58,653 nt of DNA from Clostridiales bacterium. Its GTDB lineage: Bacteria; Bacillota; Clostridia; Clostridiales; Oxobacteraceae. The notes beneath the pieces are model-generated. The model had not been told where the DNA came from and ran no database searches. It saw only the letters and a program-made list of their open reading frames with translations. Made by a program: the position numbers and the translations under genes. Positions 17,239 to 25,823 of the stretch are shown here, piece by piece (positions within the stretch are counted from its first letter, which is position 1; each line of letters opens with the position of its first letter). Where the stretch lies: positions 1 to 58,653 of the forward strand of contig JASEJN010000013.1 of the NCBI GenBank assembly GCA_030016385.1, given 5' to 3'.

Positions 17239-18420
17239 ATGTTCAGGGATTACAGACCACTTTGGGTTGAAATTGATCTTGATAATTTAAAATATAATAT
17301 CGATGAGATCAAAACGACGATAGGTAAAAATACGGAGTATATATCTGTAGTAAAGGCAAACGGATATGGACATGGGGCTGTGGAAACTGCAAAAATATGC
17401 AGGGAGTGCGGCATCAACTGGTTTGCAGTCGCCATGCTTGATGAGGCGATGGAGCTTAGAAATGCTGGTTTTGATTCAAATATACTGATACTTGGCTACA
17501 CCCCTTCCTCATTGGCGCATGCGGTTGTCGAAAATGGCATAAGCCAGACGTGTTTTTCATATGAATTGGCGGAGAAGTTATCCGAGGCGGCAAGAGATAC
17601 AGGAAAGACAGCAAAAATCCATATTGCTGTCGATACCGGTATGGGAAGGATAGGTTTTTTGCCTGATGAAAGAAGCGCAAAGATAATAAAAGAGATAAGC
17701 AGCCTGCCGAATTTAAAAATAGAAGGGATATTTACGCATTTTGCTTCGGCGGACGAAAGGGATAAGGAATATACATATACCCAATTCAAAAGATTTACCA
17801 AGTTTTTGGACATTTTAAAATCGCTTAAAGTAGACTATGGCATGAGGCATGCCGGAAATAGCGCCTGCTTAATGGACCTACCCGATTTTGATCTCGATGC
17901 GGTAAGGCCCGGGATAATACAGTATGGAATGTATCCGTCGGATGAAGTTATGAAAGGCAGAATAAAATTAAAGCCTGTTATGTCTGTAAAAGCAAATATT
18001 GTACATGTCAAGGAAGTTGAAGCGGGAACATCCATAAGCTATGGTAGGAAATTCAAAGCACAGAGAAGATGTAAAATAGCTACGATTCCCATAGGGTATG
18101 CCGACGGCTATACCAGGGTCCTTTTCAATAAGGCGCAGGTTATTGTAAACGGCAAGCTTGCTCCTGTAGTGGGAAATATATGCATGGATCAGTGCATGGT
18201 AGACGTTACGGATGCCGGAGATGTGAATATAGGTGATGAGGCTGTCATAATGGGAAAACAAGGGGATATAAATATATCTGCAGAGGATATTGCCTCGCAA
18301 ATAGGTACGATCAATTATGAAGTTGTCTGCATGTTTAGCAAGAGGGTTCCACGGGTATACATAAGGGATGGGAAAGCAATAAAAGTTAAAAGTTATGTAT
18401 CTTTAGAGCCTTCTAAATAA
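17239..18420 (+). CDS. alr: Alanine racemase
   Basis: This PLP enzyme interconverts L- and D-alanine for peptidoglycan. The PLP lysine lies in SVVKANGYGHGAVETA (about residue 40) and the second catalytic base, Tyr, in ISYGRKFKA (about 265). The C-terminal beta domain has IPIGYADGYTR and GNICMDQCMVDVT. The length is 393 residues. The frame opens at TTG 17212, but the ATG at 17239 has TAGGAGGAG just before it, which decides the start. It belongs to the acpS-ndoA cluster. Confidence 0.96.
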   Translation: MFRDYRPLWVEIDLDNLKYNIDEIKTTIGKNTEYISVVKANGYGHGAVETAKICRECGINWFAVAMLDEAMELRNAGFDSNILILGYTPSSLAHAVVENGISQTCFSYELAEKLSEAARDTGKTAKIHIAVDTGMGRIGFLPDERSAKIIKEISSLPNLKIEGIFTHFASADERDKEYTYTQFKRFTKFLDILKSLKVDYGMRHAGNSACLMDLPDFDLDAVRPGIIQYGMYPSDEVMKGRIKLKPVMSVKANIVHVKEVEAGTSISYGRKFKAQRRCKIATIPIGYADGYTRVLFNKAQVIVNGKLAPVVGNICMDQCMVDVTDAGDVNIGDEAVIMGKQGDINISAEDIASQIGTINYEVVCMFSKRVPRVYIRDGKAIKVKSYVSLEPSK

Positions 18421-18473
18421 TATTAAATGAAAAATTGGAAATACTGTTATTATATGCAAACTTGAAACTATAT

Positions 18474-18503
18474 TTGACACTATTGGTGTACATACATTAT
18501 AAA
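18474..18503 (+). promoter_or_regulatory. Promoter of ndoAI-ndoA
   Basis: A consensus TTGACA (18474-18479) is followed by TTATAA at 17 bases or TATAAA at 18 bases, about 45 bases upstream of ndoAI. This gives the toxin-antitoxin pair its own strong start in addition to read-through from alr. Confidence 0.75.
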
Positions 18504-18546
18504 TAAGAAAGAATACATAAGATATTAAATTAGGGGGTAGTTTCGT

Positions 18547-18867
18547 ATGGCTGAATCAAAAAAAATTGAAGTGAACCTCCCGGAAAGCATATTAAGAGAA
18601 TGCGATGAAATTTTGAATAAAGATAATAAAAATATAAGTGAATTTATTAAGGATGCTGTAATAGTATATATTGAGGAGAGGAAAAGATACAGAATAAGAG
18701 AAACAATGAAGAATGGGTACATTGAAATGTCAAAGGTCAATCAGGAGATTGCAGAATTTGGCTTTGCCATGGATCTAAGTGATCTGTGTGAATATGAAGC
18801 AAGGCTCGCGGAGTGTGATATTATAGATGACGATGGCGGTAAAAAGAGGAGATATATTCTATGCTGA
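18547..18867 (+). CDS. ndoAI: Antitoxin EndoAI (MazE type)
   Basis: This ribbon-helix-helix protein neutralises the MazF-type toxin encoded by the next gene and represses the operon. The N-terminal RHH is visible in [19 protein letters not shown] and [18 protein letters not shown]. The C-terminal tail (about residues 60-95), with many acidic residues, would wrap the toxin. AGGGGGTAG precedes the ATG. It overlaps the toxin start by about 40 bases, more than usual. Confidence 0.88.
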   Translation: MAESKKIEVNLPESILRECDEILNKDNKNISEFIKDAVIVYIEERKRYRIRETMKNGYIEMSKVNQEIAEFGFAMDLSDLCEYEARLAECDIIDDDGGKKRRYILC

Positions 18868-19183
18868 CTTGAGTCCGGTCATCGGATCTGAACAGGGGGG
18901 CGTAAGGCCGGTGCTTATCGTCCAAAATGATATAGGCAATAAATATAGCCCGACGGTTATAATAGCGGCGATCACATCACAGATTAATAAGGCAAAGTTG
19001 CCCACCCATATTGAAATTAGTTCTGCTGAATACGGACTAAACAAGGATTCAGTCATACTGTTAGAGCAAGTCAGGACAATAGATAAAAGACGGTTGAAAG
19101 AAAAAATAGGGCACATAAGCGATGAATTGATGGTTAAAGTGGATTCTGGATTAGGCATAAGCCTTGGTTTAAAAGAAATATAA
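18827..19183 (+). CDS. ndoA: mRNA interferase EndoA (MazF/PemK)
   Basis: This is a sequence-specific endoribonuclease that cuts mRNA, in Bacillus at UACAU. The protein closely follows Bacillus Ndo[30 protein letters not shown] with the catalytic Arg, then [15 protein letters not shown] with the conserved Thr, and [14 protein letters not shown]. Two starts are possible, ATG 18827 (MTMAVKRG) and ATG 18833. Both lie inside the antitoxin gene. I keep the first because the GGAG at 18811 is closer. Confidence 0.93.
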   Translation: MTMAVKRGDIFYADLSPVIGSEQGGVRPVLIVQNDIGNKYSPTVIIAAITSQINKAKLPTHIEISSAEYGLNKDSVILLEQVRTIDKRRLKEKIGHISDELMVKVDSGLGISLGLKEI

Positions 19184-19204
19184 GGAGAAAACCTCTTCAT
19201 AAAG

Positions 19205-19275
19205 GGTTGCCTCAAAATAAATTTCGTATACAATGTATTTATTGTATAGTTTCTTTATTTTGAGACAGCCTTTTT
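19205..19275 (+). terminator. Long hairpin terminator after ndoA
   Basis: CTCAAAATAAA and TTTATTTTGAG arms plus an inner TATACAAT and ATTGTATA stem are followed by five T. It works as a terminator. Its outer sequence also resembles ends of small clostridial insertion elements, so it may be a domesticated relic. Confidence 0.7.
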
Positions 19276-19330
19276 AAAATTTAGTTGTAAATTATCAATC
19301 TATGTAATATAATAAACGTGAAAAAATTAA

Positions 19331-19457
19331 TGTGCTAGGGGTGCCTGAAAGGCTGAGAGATGATTTTCATCAACCCTTTAAACCTGATCTGGATAATACC
19401 AGCGTAGGAAAGCTTTCGATGTATTTAAGCTGCAGTCCGCGATGGCTGCAGTTTTTT
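19331..19457 (+). promoter_or_regulatory. TPP riboswitch with terminator, upstream of thiT
   Basis: The thi-box runs through AGGGGTGCC and CTGAGAG (19353-19359), a variable arm, ACCTGATCTGGATAATACCA and GCGTAGGAAAG (to about 19412). This is the thiamine pyrophosphate aptamer. A terminator with CTGCAG arms follows (19429-19450, then a T run). Ligand binding should therefore stop transcription of the thiamine transporter when TPP is plentiful. Confidence 0.93.
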
Positions 19458-19560
19458 ATTTAAAGAAGCCTGACCTATAATACAATTTATAAAAAATCTT
19501 TTATAAAAATCGTTCATAAACCTGACAGCACTTTGAGCACAAAAAATGGAGGTTATATTA

Positions 19561-20193
19561 TTGAAAGGGTTTTCATTTATAAAAAACATCAGTGAAATTT
19601 TTAGCCATCCTGTATCATTGATAGCACTTATAGGAGTAATAATATTGATATTCGTTCTCCTGCATACCAGAAAGGTAAAGCTGGACACAAAGACTATTGC
19701 ATATATAGGAGTGGCATTGGCATTATCTACAATACTAAGCCTGATAAAGTTATATCAATTTCCGCAAGGGGGAAGCGTAACGCTTGGAGCAATGGTGCCG
19801 ATACTTCTTATGGCATTTTTGTATGGCCCTGAGGTTGGTTTTCTTACGGGATTTTTATATGGAATCATAACTCTGATTATCGAGCCATATATACTCCATC
19901 CTGTACAGGTGCTTTTTGACTATCCCCTTCCGTTCATGGCTTTAGGAATCGCAGGCTATTTTAAGGATAAAAAGTTGCTGGGAACAATCATTGCGATATT
20001 CTTAAGATTTGTATGCCATGTAATATCCGGTGTCGTGTTTTTTGCCCAGTATGCACCAAAAGGAATGTCGCCTCTTATATACTCTATCGGGTATAATGGT
20101 TCATACTTAGGCATCGATGCGATAATATGCATAGCGATCATATCCGTGCTGCCTCTTAAACGCATTTATTATATAATAAATAAAAAGAGTTGA
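19561..20193 (+). CDS. thiT: Thiamine transporter ThiT (ECF S component)
   Basis: ThiT is the thiamine-binding membrane subunit that works with the shared ECF energising module. About six hydrophobic segments are present, with the family motifs FPQGGSVTLGAMVPILLMA and YGPEVGFLTGFLYG, and FLRFVCHVISGVVFFAQYAP holding aromatic substrate contacts. The frame opens at ATG 19546, but its GGAGG falls inside the first codons. TTG 19561 has that site eight bases upstream and gives 210 residues. The TPP riboswitch before it supports the substrate. Confidence 0.92.
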   Translation: MKGFSFIKNISEIFSHPVSLIALIGVIILIFVLLHTRKVKLDTKTIAYIGVALALSTILSLIKLYQFPQGGSVTLGAMVPILLMAFLYGPEVGFLTGFLYGIITLIIEPYILHPVQVLFDYPLPFMALGIAGYFKDKKLLGTIIAIFLRFVCHVISGVVFFAQYAPKGMSPLIYSIGYNGSYLGIDAIICIAIISVLPLKRIYYIINKKS

Positions 20194-20287
20194 GGCTTCG
20201 CTAATTAAAAGTTTTTAAAGGAGTTATATGTTTTATTTATTGTGGTTATAATTATAGACAGGCTTATAAGAGGGCTTAATTCTACAT

Positions 20288-20316
20288 CTGCACATCTTAC
20301 GATGTGCTTTTTTTTA
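20288..20316 (+). terminator. Terminator of thiT
   Basis: GCACATC and GATGTGC arms around TTAC are followed by a long T run. Confidence 0.9.
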
Positions 20317-20436
20317 TATTATTATATGCGATGCAGTGGTATTATTATATATACAGACATAAAGCAGAGGGTGTATGTATATTATTTGAAGAATAATAAA
20401 ATATATACTCTAAAACAAGTGAGAGGAAGTTTTGAT

Positions 20437-21807
20437 ATGTCCGGTATTCCTGTCGAAAAAAATAAAGATTATGAAATAGATATCGACAACTTAGGTTATG
20501 AGGGAGAAGGAGTTGGACAGTTTAATAATTTTAAAATATTTGTACCCGGAGCCTTAATAGGTGAAAGAGTGGAAATAAAAATTGTCAAAGTAAGCAAGAA
20601 CTTTGCATTCGGTAAGCTTATAAGGGTTATTAAAGCATCGGCAGACAGGATTGAACCTTTATGCTCATTGAAAAGGTGCGGCGGGTGCCAGCTTTTACAT
20701 CTTGCATATGATGCACAGTTAAGGTATAAGAAGCACAGGGTGCAGGAATGCATTGAGAGAATAGGAAGACTTGACCCATCGCTGGTGCATGACACTATCG
20801 GAATGAAAAACCCGTATAGATATCGAAATAAAGCCCAGTTTCCTGTGGAAATGAAAAATGGGAATATTGTTATAGGTTTTTTTGCCCCACGGTCCCATGA
20901 AGTCATCGATACGCCGTCATGCCTTATACAGGATGATATGAGCAATCAGGTCATAAAAGTGGTTAAAGACTGGGCACAGCATAACAGCATATCCGTATAT
21001 GATGAAAGGGATAGAATCGGAATCTTAAGACATGTCATGGTAAGAAAAGCATTTAAAACTGGAGAAATGATGGTCGTCATAGTTACTAACGGCTGCGAAA
21101 TGCCGTTTAAGGACGAACTTATTGAAAGACTGCGTACTAAAATTCCTGCCGTTAAAAGCATTATACAAAATATAAACAGAGAAGCTACAAATGTCGTTCT
21201 AGGCAGGGATAACAAGACTCTGTTCGGAAGCGACAGGATAGTCGACTATATCGGCAATTTAAAATTCCAAATATCTCCTTTATCTTTTTTCCAGGTTAAT
21301 CCCTATCAGACAGAGGCGCTCTATAATAAAGTAATCGAATATGCTGATCTTAGAGGGAATGAGACAGTTATAGATGCATACTGCGGTACGGGAACAATAT
21401 CCCTATTTGTCGCCCAAAAAGCTAAAAAGGTATATGGAGTGGAAGTGGTTGAGGCGGCTATAGCTGATGCAAAAAAAAATGCTGCGGAAAACGGCATATG
21501 CAATGCGCAGTTTATAGCGGGAAAATCCGAAACTGTCATACCGGAGCTATATAAACAAGGAATGAAGGCGGATGTAATCATCGTCGATCCCCCAAGGAAA
21601 GGCTGCGAATTGGGACTGCTAACTACGATTGCGTCTATGAAACCCGAAAAACTCATCTACGTATCCTGTGATCCGGGTACCCTTGCAAGGGATTTGAGGT
21701 ATCTAAGCCAGAATGGCTTTGAAGTTAGGGACATCCAGCCATTTGACATGTTCGCTCAGACAGCACACGTTGAGACGGTAGTATTGATGTCACGGGTTGA
21801 GAAGTAA
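20437..21807 (+). CDS. rlmD: 23S rRNA (uracil(1939)-C5)-methyltransferase
   Basis: This RlmD/RumA-type RNA m5U methyltransferase has a TRAM domain (about residues 8-65), an iron-sulphur cysteine cluster CSLKRCGGCQLL (about 75-85) and a SAM domain with VIDAYCGTGTISLF. The catalytic site is VDPPRKGC and VSCDPGTLARDL. ATG 20437 follows AGAGGAAG; the longer open frame has no site. The 456-residue protein is full length. Its last codons overlap attL: the sequence around GTATTGATGTCACG (21781-21794) recurs at 57478-57491. The current last five codons (VEK and stop region) are therefore probably supplied by the inserted element. The gene is expected to remain functional. Confidence 0.93.
   Translation: MSGIPVEKNKDYEIDIDNLGYEGEGVGQFNNFKIFVPGALIGERVEIKIVKVSKNFAFGKLIRVIKASADRIEPLCSLKRCGGCQLLHLAYDAQLRYKKHRVQECIERIGRLDPSLVHDTIGMKNPYRYRNKAQFPVEMKNGNIVIGFFAPRSHEVIDTPSCLIQDDMSNQVIKVVKDWAQHNSISVYDERDRIGILRHVMVRKAFKTGEMMVVIVTNGCEMPFKDELIERLRTKIPAVKSIIQNINREATNVVLGRDNKTLFGSDRIVDYIGNLKFQISPLSFFQVNPYQTEALYNKVIEYADLRGNETVIDAYCGTGTISLFVAQKAKKVYGVEVVEAAIADAKKNAAENGICNAQFIAGKSETVIPELYKQGMKADVIIVDPPRKGCELGLLTTIASMKPEKLIYVSCDPGTLARDLRYLSQNGFEVRDIQPFDMFAQTAHVETVVLMSRVEK
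21781..21794. other. attL core in the 3' end of rlmD
   Basis: The 14-bp GTATTGATGTCACG is identical to 57478-57491. Upstream similarity also exists (CACGTTGAG at both ends, the same distance away). Base composition changes sharply right after it, from AT-rich host to GC-richer DNA with recombinase genes. The rlmD (rumA) end is a known insertion hot spot for serine-recombinase elements. Confidence 0.7.
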
Positions 21808-21925
21808 GTGTGCGAAAAGCCCAGGAATACTGGCGCTTCCGGGGTTTGCGGGCAAAAATCCAACGCGCCGAAATCGTCAAAATATCGCTTCGTGGGAACA
21901 AGTCCAGAGGGCGGATTTCGGGCGC

Positions 21926-22054
21926 GAGTGAACGATATTGATGTTGGCGGTTCGCGTGTGTACAGGATAGATGTTTCGGGGATTTAGGGGTTGGTGTGTG
22001 AACGGGATTGATGTTTTTTGAATTTGGCGGGGTTGTGTGAATGGGATAGATGTT
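21926..22054 (+). repeat. Four degenerate 20-bp direct repeats next to attL
   Basis: Copies at 21926-21945, 21956-21975, 21996-22015 and 22035-22054 follow the form GTGTGAACGGGATTGATGTT with a few changes each. All end in GAT(T/A/)GATGTT-like sequence, resembling the GTATTGATGT of the att core. The surrounding 21808-22134 has no supported gene. Confidence 0.7.
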
Positions 22055-22134
22055 AAGATAAAATAATCAAGGAATATGGAAAATATTATGGCAGATTTTT
22101 TGATTTCAGCGACCGTGAGAATGTTGAATCATAA

Positions 22135-22242
22135 CATCCGCTTCCGACCTCGGCAGTGTTCCGGCTGACCTCGGACGTTTTCAGCCTGATATTTTACAAC
22201 AACCCACAGGAAGCCGTGTTCAAGGCTCTGGGCGTGGAATAA
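22135..22242 (+). pseudogene. C-terminal remnant of an unidentified gene
   Basis: A 35-codon open stretch ends in YNNPQEAVFKALGVE and a stop. It has no start codon of its own and looks like the tail of a protein-coding gene cut away on its left. The stop is followed at once by the ribosome site of the next gene. I cannot name the parent protein. Confidence 0.35.
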
Positions 22243-22255
22243 GGAGGGAATGAAA

Positions 22256-23701
22256 ATGAATTACGATATGAATTGGATAAGCGATAGTGGTATCTATAAC
22301 ACGCCCGTCAAAGATGGGCGTGTTTGGAGTTGCTCATTCATTATTCATCAAGGTAAACTTGTGTTGATTTCATGCCAACTGTCCATAAATGGAGAAAAAA
22401 TAGGACCAGCTGGCAGCACTGTTACAAGCGAAATTGTTTCTTCGTTTCATAACTGTTGGGTTAGGTTATGCGGTTGCAACGCTCAATACTATGTGCTTTC
22501 GAGGCAAACCAATAACAATGAGTTTGAGATACAGTTTTTATATCGACACTATGGAGACTCCCAAAATGATGATATTACAAAAATAACGATTGACAAAGTT
22601 ATGATAGCTTCGCCTACAATTAACCGGTTTTACATAGATAGCGCCAATCTTTCGGAGTTAAAGAAATCACCGTCGAAAGGCATAAATCATACTTATAAAT
22701 TATTGAAAAAAAACTTCACATTGGATATGCCTATTGTCAATGGGATAAAGAAGATCAATTTCGATTTTGCTCTAAAGGCTGAGTCTTTGGAGAGCGGATT
22801 TTTGGTGGACGGCATTTCGAGTTCAATTGATGTAAAAGTCCTGTTTTGCTTTTACTGTAACAATAATGAGAATTTCTCTTTTGAAGAGATACAGCGTCTG
22901 ACCATGATCGCTCATGATTTTCTATCTTTCATCTGTTTTGAAGAGGTTGATGCACTTACTGGAATTGAACTCTTAACCGTTGGTTGCAACGGTTTGTCAG
23001 AGTGCCACAGATTATATATTCCAGAAGCAAAATCGTTTCCCAACAGAGAACGTCCGATAATCAATTATTCGGATCTGAAACTTAACGGTATGAAAGCTGT
23101 AATACAGGAATTGCTCAATGGGAGCATTGATACGCGACTAATGTTTCCTATCTGCAAGGGAATGATTTACAATGTCGACATTTTAAGATATTGTGCAGCC
23201 ATTGAGCATGAAGTGGGACAAAATAGCAAATACGAAAAAACTGCTAAAAAAATTCGTAAAGGAATAGGTCATGACAACATCAATGCACAACTAAGTGAAC
23301 TTAAAAAATCTGTCAAGAGTGAATACCGCGATGATTTTAACTCTGCTGTGATGGTTTTCCAGAAGTTTGATGGAAGACTGGCAAGTAAACTTATGTTTGC
23401 TCATGAACAGATTCTCGCCCTCTATGATGAGAAAATACAAAAGGATAGCTGGCTTTATGTTACCAACGAAAGGGTCATTACCCGAATCAAGAATCTTCGG
23501 AATGGCTTGGCTCATGGGCTACGTGAAGAAAGATATCGGAGTTGGCAATCACGAGATGCCGATTTTCTGCAGGCTATGCTTTATATGTTGATTCTTTCGA
23601 GGCTCAAAGTTTCAAAGCCCGTCATCAGGAAAGTTTGCATAAAGGCCTTCGGCCTTTTAGAAGATCTAATGCACAAAAAAAGCCCTGATAGTGATCCGTA
23701 A
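22256..23701 (+). CDS. ApeA-like HEPN protein, candidate abortive-infection RNase
   Basis: The 481-residue protein ends in an all-helical domain with RNGLAH (about residues 415-420), the R-N-x3-H signature of HEPN ribonucleases, within NERVITRIKNLRNGLAHG. The long N-terminal part (1-230) is beta-rich and ends near a segment on FEEVDALTGIE. This arrangement recalls ApeA, a HEPN protein found in phage-defence screens, with a beta N-terminal sensor and C-terminal HEPN. The resemblance is by architecture and motif, not by alignment. ATG 22256 has AGGAGGG seven bases before it; ATG 22250 is too close. It lies between attL and the recombinases, a typical cargo place. Confidence 0.6.
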   Translation: MNYDMNWISDSGIYNTPVKDGRVWSCSFIIHQGKLVLISCQLSINGEKIGPAGSTVTSEIVSSFHNCWVRLCGCNAQYYVLSRQTNNNEFEIQFLYRHYGDSQNDDITKITIDKVMIASPTINRFYIDSANLSELKKSPSKGINHTYKLLKKNFTLDMPIVNGIKKINFDFALKAESLESGFLVDGISSSIDVKVLFCFYCNNNENFSFEEIQRLTMIAHDFLSFICFEEVDALTGIELLTVGCNGLSECHRLYIPEAKSFPNRERPIINYSDLKLNGMKAVIQELLNGSIDTRLMFPICKGMIYNVDILRYCAAIEHEVGQNSKYEKTAKKIRKGIGHDNINAQLSELKKSVKSEYRDDFNSAVMVFQKFDGRLASKLMFAHEQILALYDEKIQKDSWLYVTNERVITRIKNLRNGLAHGLREERYRSWQSRDADFLQAMLYMLILSRLKVSKPVIRKVCIKAFGLLEDLMHKKSPDSDP

Positions 23702-23818
23702 TATGTTCGAGCCAACAAAAAGTTCTTCGGAATGTCCCCGGTTATCAGCATTTATTGGTATAGAATTGAATGAGCAAGGCATTCTGCTTAACGCAGAGCG
23801 CCTTTTTCATCTTCAAGT

Positions 23819-25405
23819 TTATTCCTCCACATCCACCGTCACGCCGGACTTGAACTCCACGGTGAATTTATCCGCGGCAACTTGCTTGCCGCTGTAGACG
23901 GTGACTTTTTCAATAAGCCGGCGGACAAGGGACTCATCGTATTCCGTAATTTCTGTGGATTGTTCCCGCAGGAAAGCGCCCATGTCGGCGATACGTTTTT
24001 TGACTTCGTCGCGGTTGGCGCTTTCCATCAGGGCCTTCTGCTTTTCGTCGCGCAGGTGGTAAATCTCGTTGCCCACCTTCTCATAATCCGCGTTGGACGC
24101 AGCCAGCTTCAAAAGTTCCGCCTGCAGGTCCTTCAGACGCCGGTCGATGTCGGCGAGCGCCTGGTCGTTCCCGTGGCTGAGGACGGTTTCAATGTTTTTC
24201 TTCAAAACGTCGAGGAAATCGTCCTTGTCGCAGAGCGTTCGGTTGATGGCTTTGACCAGTACCTGCTCAAGCCGGCTCTCCGGCACGGTGCGGGCGTCGC
24301 AGTACAGGCCGGTGTTCTCCAGCCGGCTGATGCACCGCCAGACAATCGACTTCTTGCCCCGGTTGTACCAGTGAATTCTGCGGTAAAACTCCCCGCAGCC
24401 GCCGCAGCAGACGATGTTCGACAGGCAGTGACAGCTGCTGAACACCCGCTTTTTCCCGTTCGGGCTTTTATGAACCACCCGTCGGCGCACCAGCTCCTCC
24501 TGTGCCTGCATGAAAATCTCATGCGGAATAATGGATTCGTGGCTGTTTTCCACGTAATATTGCGGGACGATGCCTTGGTTTTTGACTCGTGTTTTCGTGA
24601 GGAAATCCGTGGTGTAGGTTTTCTGCAGAAGGGCGTCGCCGATGTACTTCTCGTTTCGCAGAATCTGGCTGATGTTGCTGGTGTGCCAATGCGCATTGCC
24701 CGCGCCGTTTAAGATTCCGTCCGCTTCCAGACTGCGGACGATTTTGAGCATGCTGGCGCCTTCGAGGTATTCGCGGTAAATGCGCCGAACGATTTTCGCC
24801 TCCTCCGGAACGACCACCAGATGCTTGTTTTCGTCCTTGGTATAGCCAAGGAAGCGGGTGCAGTTGACCTGAATTTGTCCCTGCTGGTAGCGGTACTGCA
24901 GGCCCAGCTTCACGTTCTGAGAAAGGCTTTGGCTTTCCTGCTGAGCGAGGGACGCCATAATCGTTAAGAGCACTTCGCCCTTGGAATCCATCGTGTTAAT
25001 ATTTTCCTTCTCGAAATATACGGGAATATTTTTTTCCTTCAGCTGACGGATGTATTTCAGGCAGTCCAGCGTGTTGCGGGCAAACCGGCTGATGGATTTG
25101 GTGACAATCATGTCGATGCTGCCCGCCATGCACGCATCAATCATGCGGTTAAACTCGTCGCGCTTCTTGGTATTGGTGCCGCTGATTCCGTCGTCCGCGA
25201 AAACGCCCGCCAGCGTCCAGTCCGGGTGGCCGTTAATGTAGGCGGTGTAATGGTCAATCTGCGTTTCATAGCTGGTGGCCTGCTCCTCCGTATCGGTGGA
25301 AACCCGGCAGTAAGCGGCAACCCGCAGCCTCGGCTTCTCCTCGCCAGGTTCGGCGCGCCTGTGCTTTCTCGCCGGGATGACCGTGATGTTTTTACTGACT
25401 TCCAT
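23819..25405 (-). CDS. Large serine recombinase (integrase candidate 1)
   Basis: The 528-residue protein starts its catalytic resolvase domain with [22 protein letters not shown], where the Ser of RVST is the nucleophile. It continues with [21 protein letters not shown] and [11 protein letters not shown]. The recombinase domain follows, then the zinc ribbon ([14 protein letters not shown], later CISR and CDAR) and a long coiled coil from about residue 430. Large serine recombinases integrate and excise elements at att sites. It overlaps the 143-residue gene upstream by 14 bases in a three-gene minus-strand operon. Confidence 0.9.
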   Translation of the reverse strand: MEVSKNITVIPARKHRRAEPGEEKPRLRVAAYCRVSTDTEEQATSYETQIDHYTAYINGHPDWTLAGVFADDGISGTNTKKRDEFNRMIDACMAGSIDMIVTKSISRFARNTLDCLKYIRQLKEKNIPVYFEKENINTMDSKGEVLLTIMASLAQQESQSLSQNVKLGLQYRYQQGQIQVNCTRFLGYTKDENKHLVVVPEEAKIVRRIYREYLEGASMLKIVRSLEADGILNGAGNAHWHTSNISQILRNEKYIGDALLQKTYTTDFLTKTRVKNQGIVPQYYVENSHESIIPHEIFMQAQEELVRRRVVHKSPNGKKRVFSSCHCLSNIVCCGGCGEFYRRIHWYNRGKKSIVWRCISRLENTGLYCDARTVPESRLEQVLVKAINRTLCDKDDFLDVLKKNIETVLSHGNDQALADIDRRLKDLQAELLKLAASNADYEKVGNEIYHLRDEKQKALMESANRDEVKKRIADMGAFLREQSTEITEYDESLVRRLIEKVTVYSGKQVAADKFTVEFKSGVTVDVEE

Positions 25406-25823
25406 CTGTTCTTACCTCCGTTTCTATCAGGCTGTAGGTGTATTCCGCCTGCTCAAACGGGTCGTCGAATTTCTCCGTTCCCTCGCGCATGCGAAAAAAT
25501 GTGGGAAAGACCGCTTTTTCCGGTTCTTTTGGTTTCTGAATACGACCCAGCTTTTCCACCCGCCGGGCGCGCTCCGCTTCTGCGGACGCGAAAGTTTCCG
25601 CGTCAATGATGGCTGGATAAAACCCGTCGCCAAGGTAGCGGGCGTTTGTGAGCATTCTGCCGATTCCGGCGTGGAAACTTTTAATTCCTGCTTTGCCTGC
25701 GGCGGCATGCATGGAATCACCGGACAGATAGGCGTCAAACAGCGTCCGCACCCGGCCGGCGGCATCTTCGTCAATCACGGCCCGCCCGTTTTCAATCCGG
25801 TAGCCGTAGGGAATATGGCTCAT
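25392..25823 (-). CDS. Recombinase-domain accessory protein
   Basis: The 143-residue protein begins [20 protein letters not shown] and continues like the central recombinase domain of a large serine recombinase ([33 protein letters not shown]). It has no N-terminal catalytic domain and no zinc ribbon. Such short middle genes occur between two full recombinases in clostridial and ruminococcal elements, perhaps assisting directionality. It abuts the 523-residue recombinase stop and overlaps the next gene. Confidence 0.7.
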   Translation of the reverse strand: MSHIPYGYRIENGRAVIDEDAAGRVRTLFDAYLSGDSMHAAAGKAGIKSFHAGIGRMLTNARYLGDGFYPAIIDAETFASAEAERARRVEKLGRIQKPKEPEKAVFPTFFRMREGTEKFDDPFEQAEYTYSLIETEVRTDGSQ

